A DNA stretch of 15,821 nt. It comes from Clostridia bacterium. Lineage in GTDB: Bacteria > Bacillota > UBA994 > PWPR01. The stretch is taken from assembly GCA_003557085.1 (NCBI GenBank), contig PWPR01000212.1, forward strand, positions 1 to 15,821. The letters are read 5' to 3'. The notes under the pieces were generated by a model that saw only the letters and a list, made by a program, of their open reading frames with translations, ran no database searches and was not told the origin of the DNA. The position numbers were made by a program, and so were the translations under genes. Of this stretch, positions 6,343 to 13,367 are shown one piece after another (the first letter of the stretch is position 1; every line of letters begins with the position of its first letter).

Positions 6343-7627
6343 ATCTTACTAAGAAAATTAAGAGACTGGCTACAACTATGGTGGTAAACACAGATGTAAA
6401 GTTATAAACTCTTTTGGCATATATGTTTAATATCAAAGTATAAATAGGGATTAATACTAAACCATTTAGAATCGAAAATAAGTTTAGAGCTTTGCCACTT
6501 ATCAAAATATATGCAAAATATACTAAAACTGCAAAAGCTATTATGAATGCATTTTCATGTTCAAGTGCATTAAACTCTCTCAAAATAAAAGGGATGAAAC
6601 CAAAGACTACAAATGACATCCAAAAGAATGAAGTAATCATGAATATAGAGCTTTCAAGTCCTAAATCAAATGAAAATTGACTTAAAGTTATAGAGGTGTT
6701 GCCAAAAATCAAATAAGTCATAAAGCCAATAATTGCAGGTATAATGAGCGAGTCTCCCATATTGAAATTAACTAGCCTGAGATCATAGGGATTTTTCTTA
6801 TCAATATATAACAAATGATATATTACATATGCTAATGATGACATTAAAAGAATCTGAACAGTTATTAAATCAATATCTAATGATAATAGTGCTAGCCAAG
6901 CTATTGTAGAGATTATAATTACTTGTAAAGGACGATAGCTAATAAAATGAACATCTAGACTCCTATTGGGCTCTGGTGCAGCTCTAGATTCTGTCAGTAA
7001 AATCACAATAAACCCAATTGCAATGGCAAACAAGATATGTATAAAAGCTGTTAGATAAAACATCCCATAATTTAAGACAGTACTTGCTTCACTCACAATA
7101 TTGGAAAATTCTCCATTTTCATAAATTACGATATTGCCCTTCTCTTCACTCATAGGGTAGTATTTCCTGCCTATTGGTAACTCAAGAAAAGCAGTGGTCT
7201 TTAATGCATACTTTAGAGCATTATTTGCTGTGTCAATAAAGAACTCTTCATCAGTCCTATGCAAGTATAAGTTACCTACTATTTCATAATACTCATCTTC
7301 TTGTAAAAATAAATAGGTTTCATTGGCTTGATAGACTTGGTCACCATAAGCTATCTGACCTTGTGCAAACAAAGCAAAGCCTAATGGGTTGTTATTCATT
7401 TCTATTGGCACAAGAAATCCTTTACTTGGAAAAGACAAGAGGTAGCCAGATTGCAATCTGTAATTAATTCGATCAAAAGCCATAATCGAGCCTGCTTCTA
7501 AGTCCTCCGATAAGAAACCTTTGGTTTGGGGTAGTATTAATAATAGTATGTTCCCTATTACCAGGATTAAGATTATAGTAAAAATCATGTAAAATTTATG
7601 CTTAAATGCTAGTTTGTCTAACTGCAA
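6341..7627 (-). CDS. uncharacterised polytopic membrane protein with large extracytoplasmic domain
   Basis: I do not recognise this 428-residue protein. By hydrophobicity it has a membrane segment at about 12-33, a non-membrane domain at about 34-187 (rich in Tyr, Glu and alternating hydrophobic residues, possibly beta-rich), then about eight further segments: 188-212, 234-251, 254-274, 292-309, 328-349, 358-377, 380-402 and 409-427. Positive charges cluster in the N-terminus and the loops at 215-232, 277-284, 350 and 405-406, which predicts an inside N-terminus and places the 34-187 domain outside. No ATPase, transporter or catalytic motif is evident. The TTG start at 7627 follows AAAGGAGA (7642-7635) by seven bases; an ATG closer to that site is in another frame and soon stops. 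It is transcribed divergently from nadA and convergently with fhs. A role in sensing or transport linked to NAD metabolism is only a guess from position. Confidence 0.85.
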   Translation of the reverse strand: MQLDKLAFKHKFYMIFTIILILVIGNILLLILPQTKGFLSEDLEAGSIMAFDRINYRLQSGYLLSFPSKGFLVPIEMNNNPLGFALFAQGQIAYGDQVYQANETYLFLQEDEYYEIVGNLYLHRTDEEFFIDTANNALKYALKTTAFLELPIGRKYYPMSEEKGNIVIYENGEFSNIVSEASTVLNYGMFYLTAFIHILFAIAIGFIVILLTESRAAPEPNRSLDVHFISYRPLQVIIISTIAWLALLSLDIDLITVQILLMSSLAYVIYHLLYIDKKNPYDLRLVNFNMGDSLIIPAIIGFMTYLIFGNTSITLSQFSFDLGLESSIFMITSFFWMSFVVFGFIPFILREFNALEHENAFIIAFAVLVYFAYILISGKALNLFSILNGLVLIPIYTLILNIYAKRVYNFTSVFTTIVVASLLIFLVR

Positions 7628-7656
7628 AATACCATCTCCTTTATAATTAATTAGAA

Positions 7657-7685
7657 AATCTATCTAAACTGGTTGCCATTGACAA
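7657..7685 (-). promoter_or_regulatory. promoter of the minus-strand membrane gene
   Basis: On the minus strand TTGTCA (7685-7680) and TAGATT (7662-7657) are 17 bases apart, about 30 bases upstream of the TTG start at 7627. The -35 matches consensus in five of six positions and overlaps the -35 of the plus-strand nadA promoter. Confidence 0.6.
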
Positions 7686-7706
7686 TAAGATGTCTTATGC
7701 TAAAAT
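7679..7706 (+). promoter_or_regulatory. promoter of the nadA operon
   Basis: Consensus -35 TTGACA (7679-7684), 16-base spacer and TAAAAT (7701-7706) preceded by TG (7698-7699), an extended -10. The expected transcript start is near 7713, which argues against the in-frame GTG at 7712 as the nadA start. Confidence 0.75.
7685..7698. promoter_or_regulatory. candidate operator in the nadA promoter spacer
   Basis: ATAAGA (7685-7690), TG, TCTTAT (7693-7698) is a perfect 6+6 inverted repeat that fills the spacer between the -35 and -10 of the nadA promoter. A second, imperfect pairing, TGACA-N6-TGTCT (7680-7695), overlaps it. A repressor bound here would block nadA and probably also the divergent promoter. 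NAD genes in Bacillota are often controlled by NiaR (YrxA), but I cannot match this site to that motif with confidence. Confidence 0.5.
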
Positions 7707-7744
7707 GAGTTGTGGCAAGTAATACAGTAATGAAGGTGGAGAAT

Positions 7745-8665
7745 ATGAATAAAAGTATGACTCAACAGTATTATAAAGAAATAAATAGATTAAAGAAAGA
7801 AAGAAATGCAATAATTTTAGCACATTACTATCAAAGACCAGAAGTGCAAGATATTGCTGACTATGTAGGAGACTCATTTGGGCTGGCGCAGAAAGCTGCA
7901 GAAAGCGATGCAGACGTGATTGTTTTCTGTGGAGTGCACTTTATGGCAGAAAGTGCTGCTATTCTAGCTCCAAGTAAAAAAGTCCTTTTACCCGAAGAAG
8001 GGGCAGGGTGTCCTATGGCAGATATGGCTGATGCTGAGGACTTAGTAAAGCTTAAAAAGAGAAACCCAGATGCAGTAGTAGTATCTTACGTTAATACAAC
8101 TGCAGCTGTTAAGGCTGAGAGTGATTATTGTTGTACATCTTCAAATGCAGTTAAAATATTTAATATGATTGAAGTTGATAAAGATATCATTTTTGTTCCT
8201 GATAAAAATCTTGGTGATTATGCAGCTAAGCAAGCTAATAGAGAAGTTATTTTATGGCCAGGGTATTGTAATACCCATGATGCAGTTTTAGCGGAAGACA
8301 TTATAGAAATTAAGAATAAATACCCTGATGCAAAAGTTGTGGCACATCCTGAATGTAGGCCTGAAGTTTTAGAAATTTCAGATTATGTTGGTAGTACAGC
8401 TAAAATGATTAGGTTTATCAGTGAAACAGATTATAAGCAATATATAGTTGTAACAGAGATGGGATTGTTACATCCATTAAGGAAGGATAACCCTGAAAAA
8501 GAACTTATCTTAGCTTCTAAGAAATTAGTTTGCCCAAATATGAAGTTAACAACTTTGTCAAAATTAGTTAAGTCTTTAGAAGATCTAACCCCAGTAATAA
8601 AGGTAGATGAAGAAACTGCTAAAAAAGCAAGAGTTGCTCTAGAAAGAATGTTAAAGGTAATTTAA
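7745..8665 (+). CDS. nadA: quinolinate synthase A
   Basis: NadA condenses iminoaspartate (from NadB) with dihydroxyacetone phosphate to quinolinate, the second step of de novo NAD synthesis, using an oxygen-sensitive [4Fe-4S] cluster. With ATG at 7745 the product is 306 residues, close to the compact Thermotoga-type form. Motifs include AIILAHYYQRPEVQDIADYVGDS (22-44), GAGCPMADM (86-94), SYVNTTAAVKAESDYCCTSSNA (114-135), WPGYCNTH (171-178), AHPECRPEV (200-208), TEMGLLHPL (237-245) and CPNMK (263-267). The three probable cluster ligands are Cys89, Cys175 and Cys263. ATG 7745 was preferred over the in-frame GTG 7712, which lies at the predicted transcript start and lacks a ribosome site; AAGGTGGAG (7733-7741) precedes 7745. 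ATG 7757 is a possible later start. It is the first gene of a packed operon, and nadB begins immediately after its stop codon. Confidence 0.96.
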   Translation: MNKSMTQQYYKEINRLKKERNAIILAHYYQRPEVQDIADYVGDSFGLAQKAAESDADVIVFCGVHFMAESAAILAPSKKVLLPEEGAGCPMADMADAEDLVKLKKRNPDAVVVSYVNTTAAVKAESDYCCTSSNAVKIFNMIEVDKDIIFVPDKNLGDYAAKQANREVILWPGYCNTHDAVLAEDIIEIKNKYPDAKVVAHPECRPEVLEISDYVGSTAKMIRFISETDYKQYIVVTEMGLLHPLRKDNPEKELILASKKLVCPNMKLTTLSKLVKSLEDLTPVIKVDEETAKKARVALERMLKVI

Positions 8666-10246
8666 ATGGATGTCAGTTATCTTGTAAATTTTGACAAACA
8701 GTCTGCTTTGGAAGAACAAACCTCATTAATTGTATTGGGAAGCGGTGTTGCTGGCTTATATACTGCATATAAAGCTGCTAAGTTAGGAAGTGATGTAGTA
8801 ATTATCACTAAAAATTGGCAAGAAAGTAATACAAGGTATGCACAGGGTGGCATTGCTGCTGTTTTAGACCAAATTAATGATTCTTACAATGATCATATTA
8901 GAGATACCATTGAAGCTGGGAAAGGTTTGTGTAATGAAGAGGCAGTAGAAATAATGGTTAAAGAAGGCCCTGCCTTGGTTGACGAGCTGATGGCAATAGG
9001 TACTCATTTTGACAAAGAAAATGGGGAGATCCATCTAACAAAAGAAGGTGGACACAGTCACAGAAGAGTTTTGCATAGTGATGGCGATCAAACAGGAAGA
9101 GAAATCGCAAGATCATTACAAGATGCTGTTATGGATAATCCAAGAATCAAAATTGTTACAGGATTTGCGATAGATTTATTGGTAGATAAAGATAGATGTG
9201 TTGGTGTTTTATGTGAAGTTGAAGATTCATTAATAATATATAGAAGTAAAGCTACTGTTATTGCAACCGGAGGTCTAGGGCAAATATATCTTAATACAAC
9301 TAATCCAGAGGTGTCTACTGGCGATGGTTTAGCAATGGCCTATAGAGCTGGAGCTAAAATGATGAACATGGGACTAGTTCAATTTCACCCAACTGCATTG
9401 GCATATAAAGGTATGCCAAAATTCTTAATATCAGAAGCTGTTAGGGGAGAAGGGGCTGTACTTGTTAACAAAAATGGAACCAGGTTTATGGAAGAAATAT
9501 ATGCAAGGGCAGAACTTGAGCCACGCGACATAGTTGCTAAAGCCATTGTTAAAGAGATAGAATCTACTAAGTGTAATGCTGTGTATTTAGATATCAAAAG
9601 ACTAAGAGATAAAGGAATAAATTTTAGTGAGAGATTTCCATTCATAAGCAAGACTTTGTCAGATTATGGGATTGACCATGAAGAAGGACTTATTCCTGTT
9701 GCGCCTGCAGCACATTATCTAATGGGAGGAATAGCTGTAGACCTTAATGGGAGAACATCACTAAAAGGTTTATATGCATCTGGTGAAGCTGCTTGTGCTT
9801 CATTGCATGGCGCAAATAGATTAGCTAGTAATTCATTGCTAGATGGCCTTGTCTTTTCAAATAGGATAGCACTTGATTTTATTGCTAAGTATAACGATAA
9901 TGTAATTGAAGACTTAAATATTGAGTATATAATAAGTAGAGTAGAGCGTGATTACAAATATAAAGATATTAGAAGAATTATTAAAGAGACAATGTGGAAC
10001 AGTGTTGGTTTGATTAGGAGTAAAGAATCATTAGAAAATGCTCTGACTGAGTTAGGATACTGTGCGCCATATTTATGGCAAGAGCACCACACAATTGAAG
10101 ACTATGAGACAGTAAACATGTTAAATGCTGCTATATTAGTAACACGATCTGCATTATGGCGAAAAGAAAGTCGCGGTAGTCATTATCGAGAAGATTATCC
10201 GAGAGCTTATCCAAAATATAAGGAGCCAGATGTAATTAGGAGGTAA
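8666..10246 (+). CDS. nadB: L-aspartate oxidase
   Basis: NadB is an FAD enzyme of the succinate dehydrogenase/fumarate reductase flavoprotein family. It oxidises L-aspartate to iminoaspartate, which is handed to NadA; in anaerobes fumarate is the likely electron acceptor. The 526-residue product has the dinucleotide motif GSGVAG (25-30), ESNTRYAQGGIAAVL (53-67), HSHRRVLHSDGDQTGREI (130-147), ATGGLGQIYLNTTNP (200-214), the active-site region QFHPTAL (239-245, His241), ELEPRDIV (283-290, Arg287) and ASGEAACASLHGANRLASNSLLDGLVF (371-397). The C-terminal SRGSHYREDYPRAYPKY is typical of NadB and distinguishes it from fumarate reductase. ATG 8666 directly follows the nadA stop codon; AAAGGT (8653-8658) inside nadA serves as ribosome site, so translation is probably coupled. 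Confidence 0.97.
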   Translation: MDVSYLVNFDKQSALEEQTSLIVLGSGVAGLYTAYKAAKLGSDVVIITKNWQESNTRYAQGGIAAVLDQINDSYNDHIRDTIEAGKGLCNEEAVEIMVKEGPALVDELMAIGTHFDKENGEIHLTKEGGHSHRRVLHSDGDQTGREIARSLQDAVMDNPRIKIVTGFAIDLLVDKDRCVGVLCEVEDSLIIYRSKATVIATGGLGQIYLNTTNPEVSTGDGLAMAYRAGAKMMNMGLVQFHPTALAYKGMPKFLISEAVRGEGAVLVNKNGTRFMEEIYARAELEPRDIVAKAIVKEIESTKCNAVYLDIKRLRDKGINFSERFPFISKTLSDYGIDHEEGLIPVAPAAHYLMGGIAVDLNGRTSLKGLYASGEAACASLHGANRLASNSLLDGLVFSNRIALDFIAKYNDNVIEDLNIEYIISRVERDYKYKDIRRIIKETMWNSVGLIRSKESLENALTELGYCAPYLWQEHHTIEDYETVNMLNAAILVTRSALWRKESRGSHYREDYPRAYPKYKEPDVIRR

Positions 10247-10249
10247 ATG

Positions 10250-11098
10250 ATGTTAAACAGAATTATTATAGAGCCAATAGTGAGAAGAGCTTTATTAGAG
10301 GATATAGGTAGTGGCGATTTAACCACTATTTCCATAATTCCAGAAGAGCTGTCAGCAAAAGCAATAATCCATGCTAAAGAGAATGGAATTTTAGCAGGCA
10401 TGCCATTGGTTAAAGAGGTTTATCGTATGATAGATGAGGGAGTCAGAGTTGAAGTTTTACGCAGCGAAGGTTCTGAAATTGAAGCTGGAACTACAATTGC
10501 TGAAATTACTGGAAAAGCAAGATCAATTTTAACAGGAGAAAGAGTAGCTTTAAACTTTTTACAGCGAATGTCAGGAATCGCAACTAAAACAAGAAACATG
10601 GCTGAGCTAATAAAGTATTATGATTGCCATCTTACAGATACAAGAAAGACTACTCCAGGACTTCGCTTATTAGAGAAATATGCTGTGCAAACAGGTGGTG
10701 GAAGGAATCATAGATTTGATCTGTCAAACAGTATTTTAATAAAAGATAATCATATAGAGGTGAGCAATGGAATCCAAAATGCAGTAGCAGCTGCTAGAAG
10801 ATTTATTGGTCATACTACCAAAATCGAAGTAGAGGTAAAGAATCAAAAAGAGATTATTGAGGCATTAGAGTCTGGCGCCGATATTATCATGTTAGATAAT
10901 ATGAGTATTGAAGAGATGCAAGAAGCTGTTGATTTAATAGGTAATAAAGCTATAATTGAAGCTTCAGGTAATATAGATGAGAACAATATTAAGGAAGTAG
11001 CTTGCACAGGTGTTAACTATATATCCTCTGGAAGCTTAACTCATAGTTACTCTTCTTTAGATATTAGCATTAACATTGCTTATGAAAAGAAAAAATAA
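10250..11098 (+). CDS. nadC: nicotinate-nucleotide pyrophosphorylase (carboxylating)
   Basis: NadC (quinolinate phosphoribosyltransferase) converts quinolinate and PRPP to nicotinate mononucleotide, CO2 and pyrophosphate, completing the de novo branch. The 282-residue product has LLEDIGSGDLTT (15-26), LTGERVALNFLQRMSGIATKTR (95-115), LTDTRKTTPGLRLLEKYAVQTGGGRNHR (128-155), ILIKDNHIE (162-170), IEVEVKNQKE (192-201), IIMLDNMS (212-219) and IEASGNI (236-242), which cover the substrate and PRPP pockets. Two tandem ATGs (10247 and 10250) are possible. I chose 10250 because AGGAGG (10238-10243) is then six bases away rather than three; the other start adds one Met. The ribosome site is embedded in the 3' end of nadB. 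birA begins inside its 3' end. Confidence 0.96.
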   Translation: MLNRIIIEPIVRRALLEDIGSGDLTTISIIPEELSAKAIIHAKENGILAGMPLVKEVYRMIDEGVRVEVLRSEGSEIEAGTTIAEITGKARSILTGERVALNFLQRMSGIATKTRNMAELIKYYDCHLTDTRKTTPGLRLLEKYAVQTGGGRNHRFDLSNSILIKDNHIEVSNGIQNAVAAARRFIGHTTKIEVEVKNQKEIIEALESGADIIMLDNMSIEEMQEAVDLIGNKAIIEASGNIDENNIKEVACTGVNYISSGSLTHSYSSLDISINIAYEKKK

Positions 11099-11852
11099 GT
11101 TGGATTATCTTAGGCTGTCAGAAACTCTTGGCAGTCAACTTTTTTATTTTGACAAAGTTGACTCAACCATGAATGAGGCCAGAAACTTGATAAATAACCA
11201 TAAACTTAAGGATGGAGCAATAATTCTCGCTGAGACTCAAAGTGGAGGAAAAGGGAGAAGAGGGAGAGCTTGGGACTCTCCAAAAGGTGGAGTCTGGTTA
11301 ACTTATGTAATAACTCCCTTCTTAGATAGAGAGCAGTATCCTTTATATACATTAATGAGTGCTGTCGCTATTACTGAGTTATTAATTGGTAGCTTTCCTT
11401 GTCAGATTAAATGGCCAAACGATATTATTCTACATGAGAAGAAACTTTGTGGCATTGCTGTTGACTTAGTTGTAAATAGGAAAGATTATCTTAGTATTGG
11501 TATAGGGATAAATGTGTATAATGAAGTGATTGACACGGGTATTAAGATAGCTGATTTCAAAAGATTAGACATAAATGATTTAGTGATTAATTTAGTGAAA
11601 TCCTTAGAAAATTATAAAGAGGTATTGGAAGCTACACCTCATAAAATTCTTGATTTGTGGAGAAAGTATAACAACACTTTAGATAATGAGGTGATTGTCT
11701 ATCCAGCAGATAAATCAGCACCTTATAGAGCAAAAGCTCTAGATATCGCTCCAGATGGCTCCTTGATTGTACAATCTAATGGAGAGCTGAAGAATATTTT
11801 AGCTGCTGATGTTTCATTAAGGGTAAAACGGGATGGTGAAAATGGAAACTAA
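11082..11852 (+). CDS. birA: monofunctional biotin--[acetyl-CoA-carboxylase] ligase
   Basis: This biotin protein ligase activates biotin with ATP and attaches it to a lysine of biotin carboxyl carrier proteins. With ATG 11082 it has 256 residues. Visible motifs are STMNEA (28-33), the biotinyl-AMP loop GGKGRRGRAW (55-64; the first Arg of the usual GRGRxGRxW is Lys), KWPNDI (110-115), KLCGIAVD (121-128), SIGIGINVYN (138-147) and a C-terminal SH3-like part ending in GSLIVQSNGELKNILAADVSLR. It lacks the N-terminal helix-turn-helix of bifunctional BirA repressors, so it should not regulate biotin genes. The start is uncertain: no clear ribosome site is visible, and TTG 11076 or TTG 11100 are alternatives. 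It overlaps nadC by 17 bases and sua5 by 20, indicating a coupled operon. nadC-birA adjacency is, from recall, common in Clostridia. Confidence 0.92.
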   Translation: MKRKNKLDYLRLSETLGSQLFYFDKVDSTMNEARNLINNHKLKDGAIILAETQSGGKGRRGRAWDSPKGGVWLTYVITPFLDREQYPLYTLMSAVAITELLIGSFPCQIKWPNDIILHEKKLCGIAVDLVVNRKDYLSIGIGINVYNEVIDTGIKIADFKRLDINDLVINLVKSLENYKEVLEATPHKILDLWRKYNNTLDNEVIVYPADKSAPYRAKALDIAPDGSLIVQSNGELKNILAADVSLRVKRDGENGN

Positions 11853-12831
11853 AATATTAAGCTCTGATATAAACTCAATATTGTTAGCTGCAAAACTCAT
11901 TAGTTCTAATGAAATCATAGGATTCCCTACTGAAACAGTTTATGGGTTAGGAGGCAATGCCTTTTCAGAAGAGGCAGTAAGAAAAATTTTCACTGCCAAG
12001 AATAGGCCCGCAGATAATCCTTTAATCGTGCATATTTCTAGCCTTAAGCAGTTGGATGATGTAGCAAATGCTTATTCAGACTTAGCAAAGAAGTTAATGG
12101 CTTCTTTTTGGCCAGGCCCACTATCGTTAATCTTAAAAGCCAAAGATTGTGTTCCTAAGATCGTAACAGCAGGGCTTGATACAGTTGCCGTACGAATGCC
12201 TGCCCATCCAGTAGCAAGAGATTTAATAAGTAAAGCTAAAGTCCCTATAGCTGCACCTAGTGCCAATATATCTGGAAAGCCAAGTTCTACAACAGCAAAT
12301 CATGTGTATGAAGATTTTAAAGGAAAGATACCGCTAATTATTGATGGCGGTGAATGTCAGTTTGGTTTAGAAAGCACTGTAGTAGCGGTTGACAAGGAGA
12401 TTACTATATTAAGGCCTGGTGCAATAACTAAAGAAATGTTGGAAAGTTTTGCAAATGTTAATTATGACATTTATCAAAACAATGGGGCGCCAAGGTCTCC
12501 TGGAGTCAAGCATCCACATTACCATCCCAATGCCAGAATAGTCTTACTAAAAGGTTCTAAAAGGGAGATAAGGCAAAAAGCCATCTTGCAACAAGGGAGC
12601 CATGTAGGGTTTTTTGGGAGAAGTGAGTTGTTTGAGGGGCTTAGTTGCAAAACTAAAGGCTTGTTAGAAGAGGATAATTTTCTATATACCTATGCTGAGA
12701 AGTTGTATGCTTTTTTTAGAGAATGTGATTACTTAGGAGTAGAAACAATAGTTATTCACGAAGTAGCAAAACTAGGGCTTGGACATGCTATAATGGATAG
12801 GATTACAAAAGCAGCAGATGAAATTGTCTAG
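11833..12831 (+). CDS. sua5: L-threonylcarbamoyladenylate synthase (Sua5/YwlC type)
   Basis: Sua5 makes L-threonylcarbamoyl-AMP from threonine, bicarbonate and ATP, the precursor for the t6A37 modification of ANN-decoding tRNAs; TsaB/TsaD/TsaE finish the job elsewhere. The 332-residue product has the YrdC-like catalytic domain with FPTETVYGLGGNA (31-43), KNRPADNPLIVHI (56-68), FWPGPLSLIL (92-101), VAVRMPAHP (118-126) and APSANISGKPSST (141-153). It is followed by the linker GAPRSPGVKHPHYHP (218-232) and the C-terminal Sua5 domain (about 235-332), so this is the long two-domain form and not short TsaC. Starts at ATG 11833 (AAGGG at 11819-11823) and ATG 11842 are both possible. It overlaps birA by 20 bases and is 11 bases from ywlE, as in the Bacillus ywlC-ywlE neighbourhood. 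Confidence 0.95.
   Translation: MVKMETKILSSDINSILLAAKLISSNEIIGFPTETVYGLGGNAFSEEAVRKIFTAKNRPADNPLIVHISSLKQLDDVANAYSDLAKKLMASFWPGPLSLILKAKDCVPKIVTAGLDTVAVRMPAHPVARDLISKAKVPIAAPSANISGKPSSTTANHVYEDFKGKIPLIIDGGECQFGLESTVVAVDKEITILRPGAITKEMLESFANVNYDIYQNNGAPRSPGVKHPHYHPNARIVLLKGSKREIRQKAILQQGSHVGFFGRSELFEGLSCKTKGLLEEDNFLYTYAEKLYAFFRECDYLGVETIVIHEVAKLGLGHAIMDRITKAADEIV
12786..12794 (+). promoter_or_regulatory. possible internal extended -10 promoter for ywlE
   Basis: TGCTATAAT (TATAAT at 12789-12794) lies inside the 3' end of sua5, 49 bases before the ywlE start. No convincing -35 is present, and the bases also encode the conserved H-A-I-M of the Sua5 tail, so it may be coincidence. Confidence 0.3.
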
Positions 12832-12842
12832 GAGAGAGAAAG

Positions 12843-13301
12843 ATGAAGAAGTTGATATTTGTATGTACAGGTAACACATGCAGAAGTAGTATGGCAGAAG
12901 AAATTGCAAGAGGAATATTTGTTAAGGAGCAGTTGCAAGATCTGTGGTCTGTTGAATCCGCAGGTGTGGCAGCATCTGATGGTCAAGATGCCAATGAAAA
13001 TGCTATAGAGGCTCTCAAAGCATATGGATTAGATTTATCTACTCATAAAAGCAGGCGGATACCTGATAATATTAATGAATATGATTTGATTTTAGCTATG
13101 ACGAATAATCATAAGAGAGTCTTAATAGATTATTTTATGGTAGATAAAGACAAAGTATATACTTTAAAGGAATATGCTTTCGCGGAAGATGAAGATATTG
13201 TGGACCCTTTTGGAAGGGATTTAGCCACTTATCAAGAAACAGCAAGAGAATTGTATGAAGCAATCTCAGTGGTGGCTAAAAAGATTAAAAAATTAGTTTA
13301 G
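12843..13301 (+). CDS. ywlE: probable protein-arginine-phosphatase (YwlE family, LMW-PTP fold)
   Basis: The 152-residue cytosolic protein has the low-molecular-weight phosphatase fold. The active-site loop CTGNTCRSS (8-16) supplies nucleophile Cys8 and Arg14, and the general acid is Asp121 in DPFG (121-124). In this fold, Thr at the position of Thr12 (CTGNTCR) marks arginine phosphatases like Bacillus YwlE, whereas tyrosine phosphatases usually carry Ile there; SAGV (39-42), LAMTNNHK (84-91) and VYTLKEY (105-111) also match YwlE. Such enzymes remove the phosphoarginine mark that the McsB kinase places on proteins destined for ClpCP. No mcsB or ctsR is in this window. The ATG start has AGGAG (12830-12834) eight bases upstream, overlapping the sua5 stop codon. 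A plain tyrosine phosphatase is the alternative. Confidence 0.9.
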   Translation: MKKLIFVCTGNTCRSSMAEEIARGIFVKEQLQDLWSVESAGVAASDGQDANENAIEALKAYGLDLSTHKSRRIPDNINEYDLILAMTNNHKRVLIDYFMVDKDKVYTLKEYAFAEDEDIVDPFGRDLATYQETARELYEAISVVAKKIKKLV

Positions 13302-13305
13302 ATGT

Positions 13306-13334
13306 TTGCCTGAGTTAAGGGCATACGATATAAT
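13306..13334 (+). promoter_or_regulatory. probable promoter of rpiB-glyA
   Basis: TTGCCT (13306-13311) and a perfect TATAAT (13329-13334) are 17 bases apart in the 66-base gap after ywlE. The predicted start near 13341 gives a leader of under 30 bases. Confidence 0.65.
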
Positions 13335-13367
13335 GATATATGGCTAATAGAAAATGGAGTTGGTATT

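Noticed and set aside
7712..7714. GTG at 7712 as start of nadA
   Set aside because: It coincides with the predicted transcript start and has no ribosome site; ATG 7745 gives a normal NadA N-terminus with a ribosome site just upstream.
7628..7744. Horizontal insertion of the membrane gene between fhs and nadA
   Set aside because: Base composition and codon choice look like those of the neighbours, and its promoter is interlocked with that of nadA; no flanking repeats were seen.
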